Source: Chara braunii (lineage: Eukaryota; Streptophyta; Charophyceae; Charales; Characeae). From it: DNA of 23,409 nt. The notes beneath the pieces were generated by a model. It made no database searches, was not told the DNA's origin, and was given only the letters and a program-made list of their open reading frames with translations. The position numbers and the translations under genes are program-made. Positions within the stretch are counted from its first letter, which is position 1, and each line of letters opens with the position of its first letter. Shown here one piece after another: positions 1 through 8,165 of this stretch. The stretch covers positions 475,906 to 499,314 of the forward strand of contig BFEA01000524.1 of the NCBI GenBank assembly GCA_003427395.1. Direction: 5' to 3'.

Positions 1-48
<48 letters not shown>
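1..48. repeat. (GA)n microsatellite
   Basis: An uninterrupted GA dinucleotide run opens the window and is cut by the window edge, so its real length is unknown. Confidence 0.97.
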
Positions 49-49
<1 letters not shown>

Positions 50-360
50 CGTCAGCCAGCATCTGATGCCGAGTTTGGTGGCTGATGCCCTCTCTCTGTC
101 TCACTCTCTGTCACCAGAATGAATCTTCCTCTTTATCGAGGAAGATTCTTTCTTGTTGGGCATGTCTCATTTCGTATTGTTTTTTGTGTTTTTTTTTTGC
201 AGAATGTTGTATGTTTTTTTTTTCCATTGTGTACTACCGGTTTTCCATTGTGATAAAGTAAAAAAAATAAAAATCATTTTAACTGTGAAATGGATTGTGT
301 AGGCAATTTGAGCCATTTTCCATTTGTGTCATTCAGCCTTTCTCTCTCTCTCGTTTTCTT
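49..360. other. AT-rich intergenic stretch, no gene seen
   Basis: No supported coding sequence. It contains T-rich runs around 180-230, a perfect inverted repeat at 121-148 (listed separately) and a CT-rich patch at about 338-356 just before the candidate LTR edge. Confidence 0.5.
121..148. repeat. Perfect 11-bp inverted repeat with 6-nt loop
   Basis: GAATCTTCCTC at 121-131 is exactly complementary to GAGGAAGATTC at 138-148, with TTTATC as loop. A T-rich stretch follows. Its function is unknown; it could be a short structured RNA or a relic of a small inverted-repeat element. Confidence 0.8.
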
Positions 361-780
361 TGGCAGGTAGCGCTAACCCAGCGCTCTGCCTGGAGCTGCG
401 CTAATCTCAAAATAGCGCAGTGTTGCTCTTTGATGCGGTGGCCTCTCATCTGTCCCGAACAGACCGCGGGTCGTTGCGAAGTCCCGACGGTGGCCTGTTC
501 GGCCTGGCTGCTGAGAATCGGCGTCGTGATCTGGACCATCGATTGCTTCGGACGGTTCAGATCGGACCCGCGGAAAAGTGGCAGCCTCAATGTTCGGCCG
601 CTTTAGGGCCTGCTGCTGCGGGCCCGGGTCTCAACCGGTTTGGTGGGGCCTACCGTCGGCCTTTCCAAAGGTCCAGCCTTTAGCCCAGGCCGGGCTGGCC
701 CAGCATGGCCATGGTCTGGGATACCCCCGTAGACCTAGCCGTTGGGCCTAATAGGAATGTGTGGAATCCAGTATGTAACA
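361..780 (-). repeat. 3' LTR of the gypsy element (outer edge uncertain)
   Basis: The inner edge is secure. On the minus strand the LTR starts TGTTACATACTGGATTCC directly after a purine tract, and positions 656-780 recur at 6284-6421. On the plus strand it starts at a TG (361) and ends in CA (780), as LTRs do. Positions 361-420 are rich in GCGCT and GCTAAT motifs and 590-760 in GGCCT motifs. The same pair of compositional blocks occurs in the solo LTR at 21761-22314, which supports reading 361-780 as one LTR. The left boundary is inferred only from that similarity. Confidence 0.55.
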
Positions 781-782
781 CA

Positions 783-794
783 CTCCCCCCCCTT
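783..794 (-). promoter_or_regulatory. Polypurine tract (plus-strand primer site) of the gypsy element
   Basis: On the minus strand AAGGGGGGGGAG sits two bases before the start of the 3' LTR, the expected place and composition for the RNase H-resistant polypurine tract that primes second-strand DNA synthesis. Confidence 0.75.
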
Positions 795-893
795 AAAAGA
801 TCGAGCTACCTGCGAGGGCGAAGTTGTTTGACAAACTTTGCCCTTGGCAAGTTGCGGTCGTTCGTATTTAGAGAAGACGAGTGGTGCAGATGC

Positions 894-1220
894 CTATAAA
901 TCTGCTCGGGAGATCCAACGAGTGTTATCAGGGTCACATTGTTTGAATGTGACTTGGTACTGCATTGGTTTGGTGCCATACTTGCGGTGTGTGATGACAC
1001 GGTCAACTTCCTGATGTCCGTCCATGGAGGGCGGATCTTGTGATCGTCTGCCTGGAAACTCCTTAGTCGAAGGTGGTGTGTAAATCGCCAACTTCGATGC
1101 ATGAAAGACCGGGTGCACAGTGAGGTGCGGCGGGATGTTGATCACAAAGGAAGGGCCTGCAGGATCGTTGCAAAGGAAGTTACCTTCCATGGTCCAAACC
1201 ATTTGGGGAGGAGCTTGCAA
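894..1220 (-). pseudogene. gypsy pol 3' end: integrase tail and chromodomain
   Basis: This 108-codon open frame is the C-terminal end of the pol polyprotein. It has the conserved HPVFHASKL stretch that follows integrase in Ty3/gypsy pol. It then has a chromodomain-like block with EVDRVITHRKYG, YQVTFKQCDP and TRWISRADL, corresponding to the beta strands and helix of a chromodomain. In chromoviruses this module tethers integrase to modified histones and steers insertion. The natural stop lies at 894-896. The frame is the same as the integrase core (1275-2243), but the intervening 1185-1275 reads in another frame, so at least two indels separate them. The preceding segment has a TGA (1259-1261) in GDLV*V, where related elements have Trp. 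Confidence 0.82.
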
Positions 1221-1258
1221 GAGACATCTTGCTCGAGCGCGAATTCCTCTGCGAGGAC

Positions 1259-2250
1259 TCAGACAAGGTCACCCTTACGGAAAGGACATGAGAGACGACC
1301 TCGGTTGCATGCGGACTTGAGCTCCGACTTTGATCAGCAAATCCTTGTACTTCCGAATGAAAGCGGCAGAGCAAGCGACGTCGATGTCGGCGGCCCGGGG
1401 AAGAAGAAGATCAACGAAGACACATCCTTTTCGTCCACCGTGATGCAACTCGTATGGAGTCACACAGATCGTCGGGTGCACCGAAATGTTGTAGGAGAAC
1501 TCAATATCCGGGAGGCGGTCAACCCAATTTTTATGGTCAAGAGGGATGAGAGTACGGAGCATCATCTGGGCGGTTTGATGTGCCCACTTTGTCTGTCCAT
1601 CCGTCTGTGGGTGCCGAGTGGAACTCGGCTTCAGTTTCGATCCAGACTCAACCATGAGGGATGTTTAAAATGTCGACATGAAGTGAGTATCGCGGTCGCT
1701 CACGGTGTCTGCCGGAACACCATGGTTGCAAATCCAGCCGGTGTGCAAGAGTCGTGCGAGCTCGGGCGCTGCAGCATGATACTTGCAAGGAAGAAATCTG
1801 GCGTACTAGCTCAAACGGTTAACGATCGTGAGAATGCCATCATGACCAAGGGGATCGCGGGGAGACGGACTGGTAACATCCATAGCAATGCATAGCCACG
1901 GTTCTTGCGGAATCGACATTGGTTTGAGTTCGCCATAAGGAAGTTGATGCCGTCCTTTGTTGCGTTGGCAAACTGCACATCACTGCACATATTTGTTGAC
2001 GTTGTGAAGGTCGTCTTCCCAGTGAAAACGCTGGCGAAGACGTGCCAAAGTACGGGTGACGCCAAGGTGTGCCGAGAGTCGCGAGTCGTGGAATTCGCCA
2101 AGAAGGCGAGTACGCAAGATGCGATCGCGTGGCACGCATAACAAGTCCTTCCCTCGCGTGGGGAGAAGCAAATACCCGTCGGAGATGCAATAATGGCCTG
2201 CAAATTGTCGTCGAGCCGAAATGTATCGCGCACTATGGCACACAAATCGT
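1259..2250 (-). pseudogene. gypsy integrase (zinc-binding domain and DDE core), inactivated
   Basis: Integrase inserts the element cDNA into the host chromosome. The HHCC zinc domain is visible: FHDSRLSAHLG gives the two His (frame opening at 2243) and CAVCQ gives the two Cys. The DDE core follows in the same frame: IAMDV (Asp codon 1878-1880), SDRD (Asp codon 1695-1697) and HPQTDGQT. The residue exactly 35 after the second Asp, where DD35E integrases have the catalytic Glu, is Lys (codon AAG, 1587-1589). In-frame stops occur at 1980-1982 (TGA), 1806-1808 (TAG) and 1665-1667 (TAA). The end of the domain shifts frame near 1275. The element therefore lacks both an intact reading frame and the full catalytic triad. 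Confidence 0.88.
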
Positions 2251-3640
2251 GTCGCCGCGGTAATGCATCCGCTGCTCGATTGGCGGGGCTTGGAATATGG
2301 ACAAGGTCGAAGTCGAATTGGTCGATGAAATACATCTATCGGTCGATCGTACTTGTGACCGTGTCCTGTGGTTTATAGTAGGTCAGCGGATTGTTGTACG
2401 TATTCCATGTGAATCGCCAACGCCCGAGAAGAAAGTGTTGCCATCGTTTGAAAACGGTGACGAAAGCCAGCAACTCTTTCTTCCTAGCGTCATCTTGAGA
2501 ATGAACTAGAGGCACTTTTTGGGAGAAGTACTCGACCGGGTGCCAATCATCGCGGTCATGCTGTTCCAATGTCGCACCAATGCCATATATGAAAGCATCC
2601 GTAGTCACTCGGGTACGTAAGGTGGGATCATAAATGCGGACGGCGGGAGCGCGTAGCATTGCGTCCTTCAACGCCTCGAATGCAGTCCGGGCTGCGTCAT
2701 TGGACTCGAATGGCACCTTCGGAGACTGGAGCCTTGACAATGGTGCAACCACTTTGGAGTAAGAGTCGACAAAACGTTGGTAATATCCAGCCAGACCCAT
2801 GAACGAGTGTACGTTCGTAGTAGTACAGGGTTCTGGCCAGTCCACGATGGCTTGGATCTTGTCCTCTAAGGGACAAGTGCCTTGCGGCGTAACATAATGG
2901 CCTAAGTACTCAAGCTCTTGCTGTGTGAATTCGCACTTGTCGCGATTTGCTTTGTACTTCGCCGTGTGAAGCCTTTCGAGAACAGCACGAAGGTTCGCGA
3001 GATGCTCGTCGAACGCCTGACTATAAACCAAGATGTCATCAAGGTAAATGAGTACGGATTGAGTAGGTCTCGAAACTCGGTCATCATAGCTGCTTGGAAG
3101 GTCGCCGGGGCATTGGTGAGGCCGAATGGCATTACGACCCACTCGAAATGCCCATACCGCGTTTTGAAGGTGGTCTTGTAAGCATCTTGGGGCTGGATTT
3201 CAATGTGGTGGTAACGAGACTTCAAGTCCAACTTTGAGAAGTACGTGGCACCGCCCAATCTCTCAAGGAGATCATCAATCCGAGGGAGAGGGCCGACGTT
3301 GTTCACGGTTTGTGCGTTGAGTTTTCGATAATCTATGCACAAGCGGAGATCCTTGTTCTTCTTCCGGACGAAGAGAACCAGGGCACCGTAGGGCGAACAA
3401 CTCGGGCGAATCTAGCCCTTGTCTAAGAGGTCATCAAGTTGTGCGCGAAACACCTCGAGTTCCTCTTCGCTCATGCGGTAAATACATCCGCGCGGAGGGA
3501 CGACACTGTCCTCGAGAGTAATCCTGTGACTTATGGGCCAATCCGGGATCGTTGCGTCGGGAGCTGCAAAGACGTCTCCCTACTCGTGTAAGAGCTGAAT
3601 AATACGTGGGTCCAGTGGCGATGTCTTTGGTCCGTCCGTC
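2250..3640 (-). pseudogene. gypsy reverse transcriptase and RNase H, frameshifted
   Basis: The region encodes the polymerase that copies element RNA into DNA and the RNase H that removes the RNA strand. The N-terminal half reads from about 3640 to 3060: the GCIYRMSEEEL lead-in, then [31 protein letters not shown] (catalytic Asp) and [14 protein letters not shown]. The frame shifts near 3055-3065, and the next frame begins [12 protein letters not shown] with the YLDD active site at 3035-3046. The finger and palm then lead into [16 protein letters not shown] and GLAGYYQRF. RNase H follows, with IYDPTL, TTDAF (its first Asp), PVEYFSQKV and DARKKELLA. Breaks are TAG at 3580-3582, TAG at 3412-3414 (KG*IRP, Trp expected), the frameshift near 3060, TAG at 2336-2338 (Trp expected) and a frameshift near 2195. 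The YLDD motif itself is intact. Confidence 0.9.
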
Positions 3641-3673
3641 GGAGGGATCGCATGCAAGAAGCATATTCCCGTC

Positions 3674-4308
3674 TCATCGACGTCGTTCCGTAATAGCATC
3701 GCGAATCCTTGCTGTGGAGACCATGTGGCAACCAATCAAAGTGTGAGGGGGTGGGACCGTACACGGGACTAGCTCACCGTTTCGATCACGGATGTGAACG
3801 GTGCGGTTATGGAAGTTCACCGCAACCAAGACATGCCTAGAATCATGTCGAACTCGGTGTCGAGGATGCCAAAAGACCCTGGCTCTCACGCAAGTGGCGG
3901 AAAGTAAACCGGGACGCCGTCAACGCATCGGTCAATTGACTTTTGCGTGTGTCTGTCCACAAGTGTTACATGCGTTGCGTGCGTTTTCCTTCGAACGCGG
4001 GGGGCGAGGCCAGCACGGGCCATAAAGGCTTGGCTCATATAGTTGCGAGACTCTCCGCAATCAATCAAGGCGCTACAAGTTGCCTTTCCGATCTGAATGC
4101 GGATATAGAGGGGTGCGTCGGTTTCGACGTACCTTTGAGAGGCGTGCTCGCGGTCGATCTTCGCAAGAGAGGTGCGAATGTCGACAACCGCTACTCCGTC
4201 GTCCGCCAACGAAGCTGGTACTGCATTGGCAAGTAAGCGCATAGGTTGGCCATTAAGGCATTGCGGTGCGGCTTGGGCAAGGATCCGGTCGAGGGAAGAG
4301 GCAACCAT
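3674..4308 (-). pseudogene. gypsy aspartic protease, frameshifted
   Basis: Retrotransposon proteases cut the gag-pol polyprotein and work as dimers around one Asp per subunit. The frame ending at 3886 holds the flap-side strand PLYIRIQIGK, then the active-site loop ALIDCGESRNYMS with the catalytic Asp at 4060-4062. The loop is D-C-G rather than the usual D-S/T-G. The remaining fold moves to another frame near 3890, where HIRDRNGELVPCTVPPPH and LIGCHMVSTARIRDAI are read. This piece links protease to RT. At its upstream end the frame overlaps another at about 4200-4300, where a further shift must be placed. Confidence 0.8.
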
Positions 4309-4606
4309 TGGAAGTGCTCTACTGTTAGCGGATCGAGATCCTCAAGTGTCGACCATGCCGACGAGTACTGAGAATGTGTAGGCGAAATGACCGGTTCACT
4401 TGTTGATGGTGCGCAAGCTGCGCATATGCTATCTTCATGCACGTGACTAGGCTGGTTCAACGATGGGACCAGCTGGATTGCATAATCCTCATAAGTGATA
4501 CGAGAATCGTCAACTACCGCATGTTCCCCAAAGATGAAGTCGGTTGCTAGCAAGGCAACCGTTTCCGGCGGAGTGGGGAGAGCCGTCGTTGCACTCCTTG
4601 GGGTGC
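4191..4606 (-). pseudogene. gag-protease linker region
   Basis: An open frame of 120 codons (4191-4553) between the zinc-knuckle end of gag and the protease. It is acidic and Ser/Pro-rich, with no recognised fold. Its position in the polyprotein and lack of an independent start context mark it as the variable linker of the same gag-pol product. It leaves frame near 4230, where the protease lead-in continues in a different frame. Confidence 0.55.
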
Positions 4607-6280
4607 TCAGTTTCCCGAGCTGTTTGGACGAGGCCCATGAGGTTTACCCTTGTCGCTGCATTGGGCGGTCGCGTGTTTGACGCTGTTGTACCAAAGACAG
4701 CAGTTGTACTTCAGGCGGAGGTGATAAACCTCCTCGCTAATGTGATACTGCGTCCATGGTTGCTGTCCCGCTCCTTCTGACGCCTGGGTGTTCACCTTCT
4801 TCTTCCGAGCTCGTGTGCATCGAGGAGGGATCATTGCTATACAACATCTCCTTCACCAGAGGCTGCTGCAGCGGCGTGGTCTTCTTGTGATCCGGTGAGG
4901 ATCGCATTTACATTGTGCCGCTGAAATCCTGGCTTTGCCACGTAGGCCGGCTGTCGCTGACGACTTTCATTAGTCGCTAGCCGGTCCGTTTGTATGAGAA
5001 TGTTCGCTCTTGATATGACTGCGTCGAAGCTCTCGTACTGCAGCTCGTTGCCGAGAGCTGTAGTCAACCCGTCGCATGACCGAGAGAAGAACTTGGATCT
5101 CAAATCTTCGAGATTGAGGTTGAATTTCGGAGTGTCAACCATTCTCGGGTAGGCATAGTGCCTTGGCTGCAATGGTAGAGCTCGTTCATGACCGTCTTTC
5201 TCACGTTCCGGATCATGAATTGTGTCTGCCACAGCTGCTCAAACTCTTGGGATCTGGTGTGCAGTGTTGCGATCGTATAGGCCTTTTGTAATGCCAAATT
5301 GTTCATGAAGGCCTGGCTGGCGCCAATCAGCTGGAGGTACAGCTCGTTGAGGCACTGATCATCGGGAGTGTGATGCACGGCTGCCTCTGTATTGAATGCG
5401 GTCCACCAAGCCAATGCGTTGGTCTTGTGATAATCATCGAATTTGGCTACGTTGAACTTAGGCATCTTGTACGCCTTGCCGCTGTCCGGTTTTGACTTCA
5501 GCTGACCCATCTCGGTTCTGAGTGCTGTCACTTGGTTGCTGAGTGTCGCGGGAGCCTCGAACTGGCCCACCTCACCAATCAAGCTGATGATGTGATCAAT
5601 TTGCTGAGTGGTGGTGGCGGCTGTACTTTCGATCGCTGCTACACGCGGGGCCCATTACTGGCCAGCTGCTGATGAACCTATTGGCGCAGCTGCTGGTGCC
5701 TGGGCCTGCGCTTCAACCGTACTCAGGCGTACGGTAAGTGCGTCGTTGAGTTGCCTTTGCTGTGCCTTGGCAGTATTGATCACTTTTGTGAGTGTTCGGC
5801 AGTCAGTCGCGGCAGCTTTTAGTATCTGCTGTTGCTGGTATGCTGCCTGCGCGTGATGCCGCAACTGCTCCTGTTGCCAGTTCACCGTGTGTAACAAGTG
5901 TTTGAGTGGGTAACCCAATTCTGTTCTCTCCTGTTCCGCCGCTGTTGGTACTAATCGTGTGGCCATTGGCAGAAAAGTTCACGTGAGGAGTTTGCTGAAA
6001 TGCTGCTCCTCATTGTGTAGGATCTGTATGCTTGCGGCACGCTGTTGCTGTTGTGCTGCTTCGGCGGCTTCCCGCTGTAGCTACGCTTGGACGGCTGCCT
6101 CGTTGGCCACAACCGTTGTGCCTCAGCGGCAGCCTTGTTGGCCAGCCTCTGTTGTTCAGCGGCTGCAGCGCCAATCCGCTCCTGTTCGGCAGCGGCCAGG
6201 TCCATGAAGGCCCGGACACGCTGCAGGAACGTGTTGGATGCCTCATTGGTGCCTTGGACCGGAAATGCTGGCAGGACCAT
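4607..6280 (-). pseudogene. gypsy gag (capsid and nucleocapsid), frameshifted
   Basis: Gag forms the particle that packages element RNA. It starts at ATG 6280-6278. The first part (to about 5655) is rich in Ala, Gln and Glu with repeated AAAEQ-type stretches, suggesting a long coiled coil. It changes frame near 5955 and has a TAA at 5655-5657. The capsid-like core follows at 5582-5100, with KFNVAKFDDYHKTNALAWW and WLTL. After a shift near 5130 the frame continues with FNLNLEDLRSKFFSRSCDGL and AYVAKPGFQRHNVNA. The nucleocapsid end (4834-4607) holds one CCHC-type zinc knuckle at 4658-4699. Its second Cys is replaced by Tyr (codon TAC, 4688-4690), while the first Cys, His and last Cys are kept. 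Total span is about 560 codons, normal for a plant gypsy gag. Confidence 0.8.
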
Positions 6281-6283
6281 CGT

Positions 6284-6426
6284 TCGGCCTTTCCGAAGGT
6301 CCGGCCTTTAGCCCAGGCCGGACTGGCCCAGCATGGCCACGGTCTGGAATACCCCCCTAGACCTGGCCGTCGGGCCTAACAGGGCCCGTGTGGAATCCAG
6401 TATGTAATCCAGTATGTAACACTCCC
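6284..6426 (-). repeat. 5' LTR remnant of the gypsy element
   Basis: Matches 656-786 at about 90% by eye, including the terminal TGTAACA at 6415-6421, but carries an extra 13-bp repeat (AATCCAGTATGT block) near 6400-6416. It ends only four bases before the gag ATG, so the rest of the LTR, the primer-binding site and the leader seem to be deleted. Confidence 0.72.
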
Positions 6427-7273
6427 GGATGTACCTGCGTGACTTTTATTTTCAAGTGGGAAAAGGTACTGGTGGTTTAAGGAGCAACATACTTATGGGG
6501 CCTGGCCCTAAGAATTGGCTGTTAAGGTGCGAAAGGTTTTCAAAAAATGGGCCGCTGATGCCCTTTCCTGCAACAAATGAAATTTATCAACAGCGGCCCT
6601 TTCCCACTTGGCTCCCGGATATACCTGCGTGAGTTTTATTTTCAAGTGGGGAAAGGTACTGGTGGTTTAAGGACCAACATACTTATGGGGCCTGGCCCTA
6701 AGAATTGCCTGTTAAGGCGCGAAAGGTTTTCAAAAAAGGCTTACTCGAAACCAAGGGCCCGCTCCACCGCTCACCACATGCGCAAAAGACAAAATATGGC
6801 TGTGTAACTTCCCATGTGCTAGCGGAACATTCATTCTCATTTTGCATATTTGGTGACCAGTGGACGTCCCAAGTCTAAACGCCCGCTAGTGGGTCTTATG
6901 GGGGTGGCCCTAAGAATTGCCTGTTAAGCTGCGAAAGGTTTTCGAAAAGGGCATACTGTGTAACTTCCCATGTGCTAGCAGAAAATTCATTCTCATTTTG
7001 CATATTTGGTGACTAGTGGACGTCCCAAGTCTAAACGCCCGCTAGTGGGTCTTATCGGGGTGGCCCTAAGAATTGCCTGTTAAGACGCAAAAGGTTTTTG
7101 AAAAGGGCATACTCTAAACCAAGGGCCCACTCCACAACTCAGCACATGCACAAAAGACAAAATATGGCTGTGTATCTTCCAATGTGCTAGCGGAACATTC
7201 ATTCTCATTTTGCATATTTGGTGACTAGTGGATGTCCCAAGTCTATGCGCCCACTAGTGGGTCTTACGGGGGT
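6422..7273. repeat. Tandem satellite array, four units
   Basis: The block GGCCCTAAGAATTG starts at 6504, 6694, 6906 and 7062, and a truncated unit restart appears at 7274. Spacings are 190, 212, 156 and 212. The 156-bp unit is the 212-bp unit lacking about 56 bp (the part between GGGCATACT and GTGTAACTTCC). The first, 190-bp unit (from CTCCCGGAT at 6422, repeated at 6612) shares only the core with the others. Later units carry TGTGCTAGCGGAACATTCATTC and an AGTGGACGTCCCAAGTCT block. The array abuts the LTR edge exactly. Confidence 0.92.
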
Positions 7274-7571
7274 GGCCAGGTCCCACTAGCAAAGAGGATT
7301 GATTGAATAAAGCTCCTAAATCTGGACGTCTTTTATACGGAGATGCAGAAAAGCCATCAGTCTTGATTTTCTGCACCATTCCACAAACACATCATGATGC
7401 GGCCATTCAATCCAATTCTTGTTGCTAGTGAGACCTCTCCCCAGGGAATTGTCCTGGAAATAATGAATGAATGATCCAAGAAGGTCCTAGCACTTTTGTC
7501 AAATCCACTAAAGAAAGAATTGTTGAAAATGCACCAAGCAAGTTGTCCACTGTCTTCTCCCTTCTCCCCTC
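7274..7571. other. Unique spacer, no gene seen
   Basis: No coding signal. It contains a 9-bp perfect stem (TGCAGAAAA at 7344-7352 with TTTTCTGCA at 7367-7375, 14-nt loop). The stretch ends at the sequencing adapter. Confidence 0.5.
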
Positions 7572-7609
7572 CTGTCTCTTATACACATCTAGATGTGTAT
7601 AAGAGACAG
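7572..7609. other. Nextera mate-pair junction adapter (assembly artefact)
   Basis: CTGTCTCTTATACACATCT is followed directly by AGATGTGTATAAGAGACAG, two 19-bp Tn5 mosaic ends tail to tail. This is the circularisation junction used in Nextera mate-pair libraries. There is no IS50 or Tn5 coding DNA between or around them, so a natural insertion is excluded. The translation on the minus strand gives SYTHLDVYKRQ, a peptide familiar from contaminated database entries. DNA on the two sides should be treated as possibly non-adjacent in the genome. Confidence 0.97.
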
Positions 7610-7619
7610 CTGAAGCACA

Positions 7620-7695
7620 CTGTGACAATATATATATGTTGAGGGTTCAGCCTCCTGATGAGTCGGTGAAACTCCGACGAAACAGTTTGTCACAG
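7620..7695 (+). ncRNA. Type III hammerhead ribozyme
   Basis: A self-cleaving RNA. The core CUGAUGA is at 7655-7661 and GAAA at 7679-7682. Stem II is 7662-7666 with 7674-7678 (GUCGG/CCGAC, 5 bp, loop UGAAACU). Stem I is 7641-7644 with 7651-7654 (GAGG/CCUC, loop GUUCAG). Stem III, which is open, is 7620-7628 with 7687-7695 (CUGUGACAA/UUGUCACAG, 9 perfect pairs). Inside it are U7639-A7682 and the pairs 7637-7638 with 7683-7684, separated from the 9-bp part by an AU-rich asymmetric internal loop. The cleavage triplet is GUU (7638-7640), so cutting is predicted after 7640. Loop I UUCA (7646-7649) can pair with loop II UGAA (7667-7670), the sort of loop-loop contact that natural hammerheads need at low magnesium. 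Plants carry type III hammerheads in retrozymes, but no retrozyme LTRs were seen here. Confidence 0.87.
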
Positions 7696-7734
7696 CCCCT
7701 CGTTTGTTGTCCTCTTCTCCCTCTCTGCCTACGG

Positions 7735-7812
7735 TTTACCGGGCAGTTCTATTTGACGATATATGTATATATTTACCGGGCAGTTCTGATTGTGACGATA
7801 TATGTATGTATG
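7735..7812 (+). repeat. Two tandem copies, 37-41 bp, resembling the ribozyme 5' arm
   Basis: TTTACCGGGCAGTTCT starts at 7735 and again at 7772, each followed by TGACGATATATGTAT-type sequence. The second copy's TGTGACGATATATGTATG (7791-7808) is close to TGTGACAATATATATATG (7621-7638), the outer stem III strand plus AU tract of the hammerhead. No catalytic core follows either copy. Confidence 0.8.
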
Positions 7813-7974
7813 GTAGGACGATCTCAAGCAAATAGATTACGAGAGGAATTTGGATAACTGGGATCTCAAGCAAAAAAGAAGAGTGGGGGCTCCTGCGCTG
7901 TGGCTGAAATCCGCAGAAGTGTTGTTAATGAATCGATAAGTCGTGAGGCCAAATCTGAACGGACATAATGATGT
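7813..7974. other. Short spacer with a repeated GATCTCAAGCAAA word
   Basis: GATCTCAAGCAAA occurs at about 7820 and again at about 7862. No coding or RNA signal was seen. Confidence 0.4.
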
Positions 7975-8165
7975 TAGGGACTGCCACCCCTGTTCTGAAG
8001 GAAACTAGATAATGGTTTTTCTTGTGTGCAAATCGAGAATGCATCTTCCGTCAGAACATGGAAAGATACACAGCCATAATTTGTCTTTTGTTTGCATGTG
8101 GTGAGTAGTGGAGCGAGGTCCAATGATGCACGAAGGTGAAATCCTTTCAAAAACATGCTTTTTAA
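7975..8165 (-). repeat. Diverged, inverted copy of the 212-bp satellite unit
   Basis: Read on the minus strand, 8125 down to 8030 gives GCTCCACTACTCACCACATG, AAAGACAAATTATGGCTGTG and TTTCCATGTTC. These correspond in order to GCTCCACCGCTCACCACATG, AAAGACAAAATATGGCTGTG and TTCCCATGTGC of the satellite at about 6760-6830. A GGGGTGGC block follows at the same relative position. Similarity is roughly 80% by eye over the best 90 bases. Confidence 0.72.

Larger units (their letters stand above)
361..6421 (-). mobile_element. Degenerate Ty3/gypsy chromovirus-type LTR retrotransposon
   Basis: Read on the minus strand the order is LTR remnant, gag (6280 to about 4607), protease, reverse transcriptase, RNase H, integrase, chromodomain, polypurine tract, LTR. 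Protease and RT ahead of integrase is the Ty3/gypsy order, and the chromodomain places it among chromoviruses. Both LTR copies share the terminal block ending TGTAACA (plus-strand reading), at 656-780 and 6284-6421, roughly 90% alike by eye. Every domain is recognisable, but the coding frame changes at least eight times and carries several in-frame stops, so the element cannot make an intact polyprotein. No tRNA primer-binding site could be found between the 5' LTR remnant and gag. The outer edge of the left LTR (set at 361, where a TGGCAGG begins) is a guess, and no target-site duplication was recognised. Confidence 0.88.

Noticed and set aside
1101-1895. Plus-strand ORF of 264 codons
   Set aside because: It is antisense to the integrase pseudogene, whose conserved motifs are clear on the minus strand.
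7425-7628. Minus-strand ORF of 67 codons
   Set aside because: It runs through the sequencing adapter, and its SYTHLDVYKRQ peptide is adapter translation.
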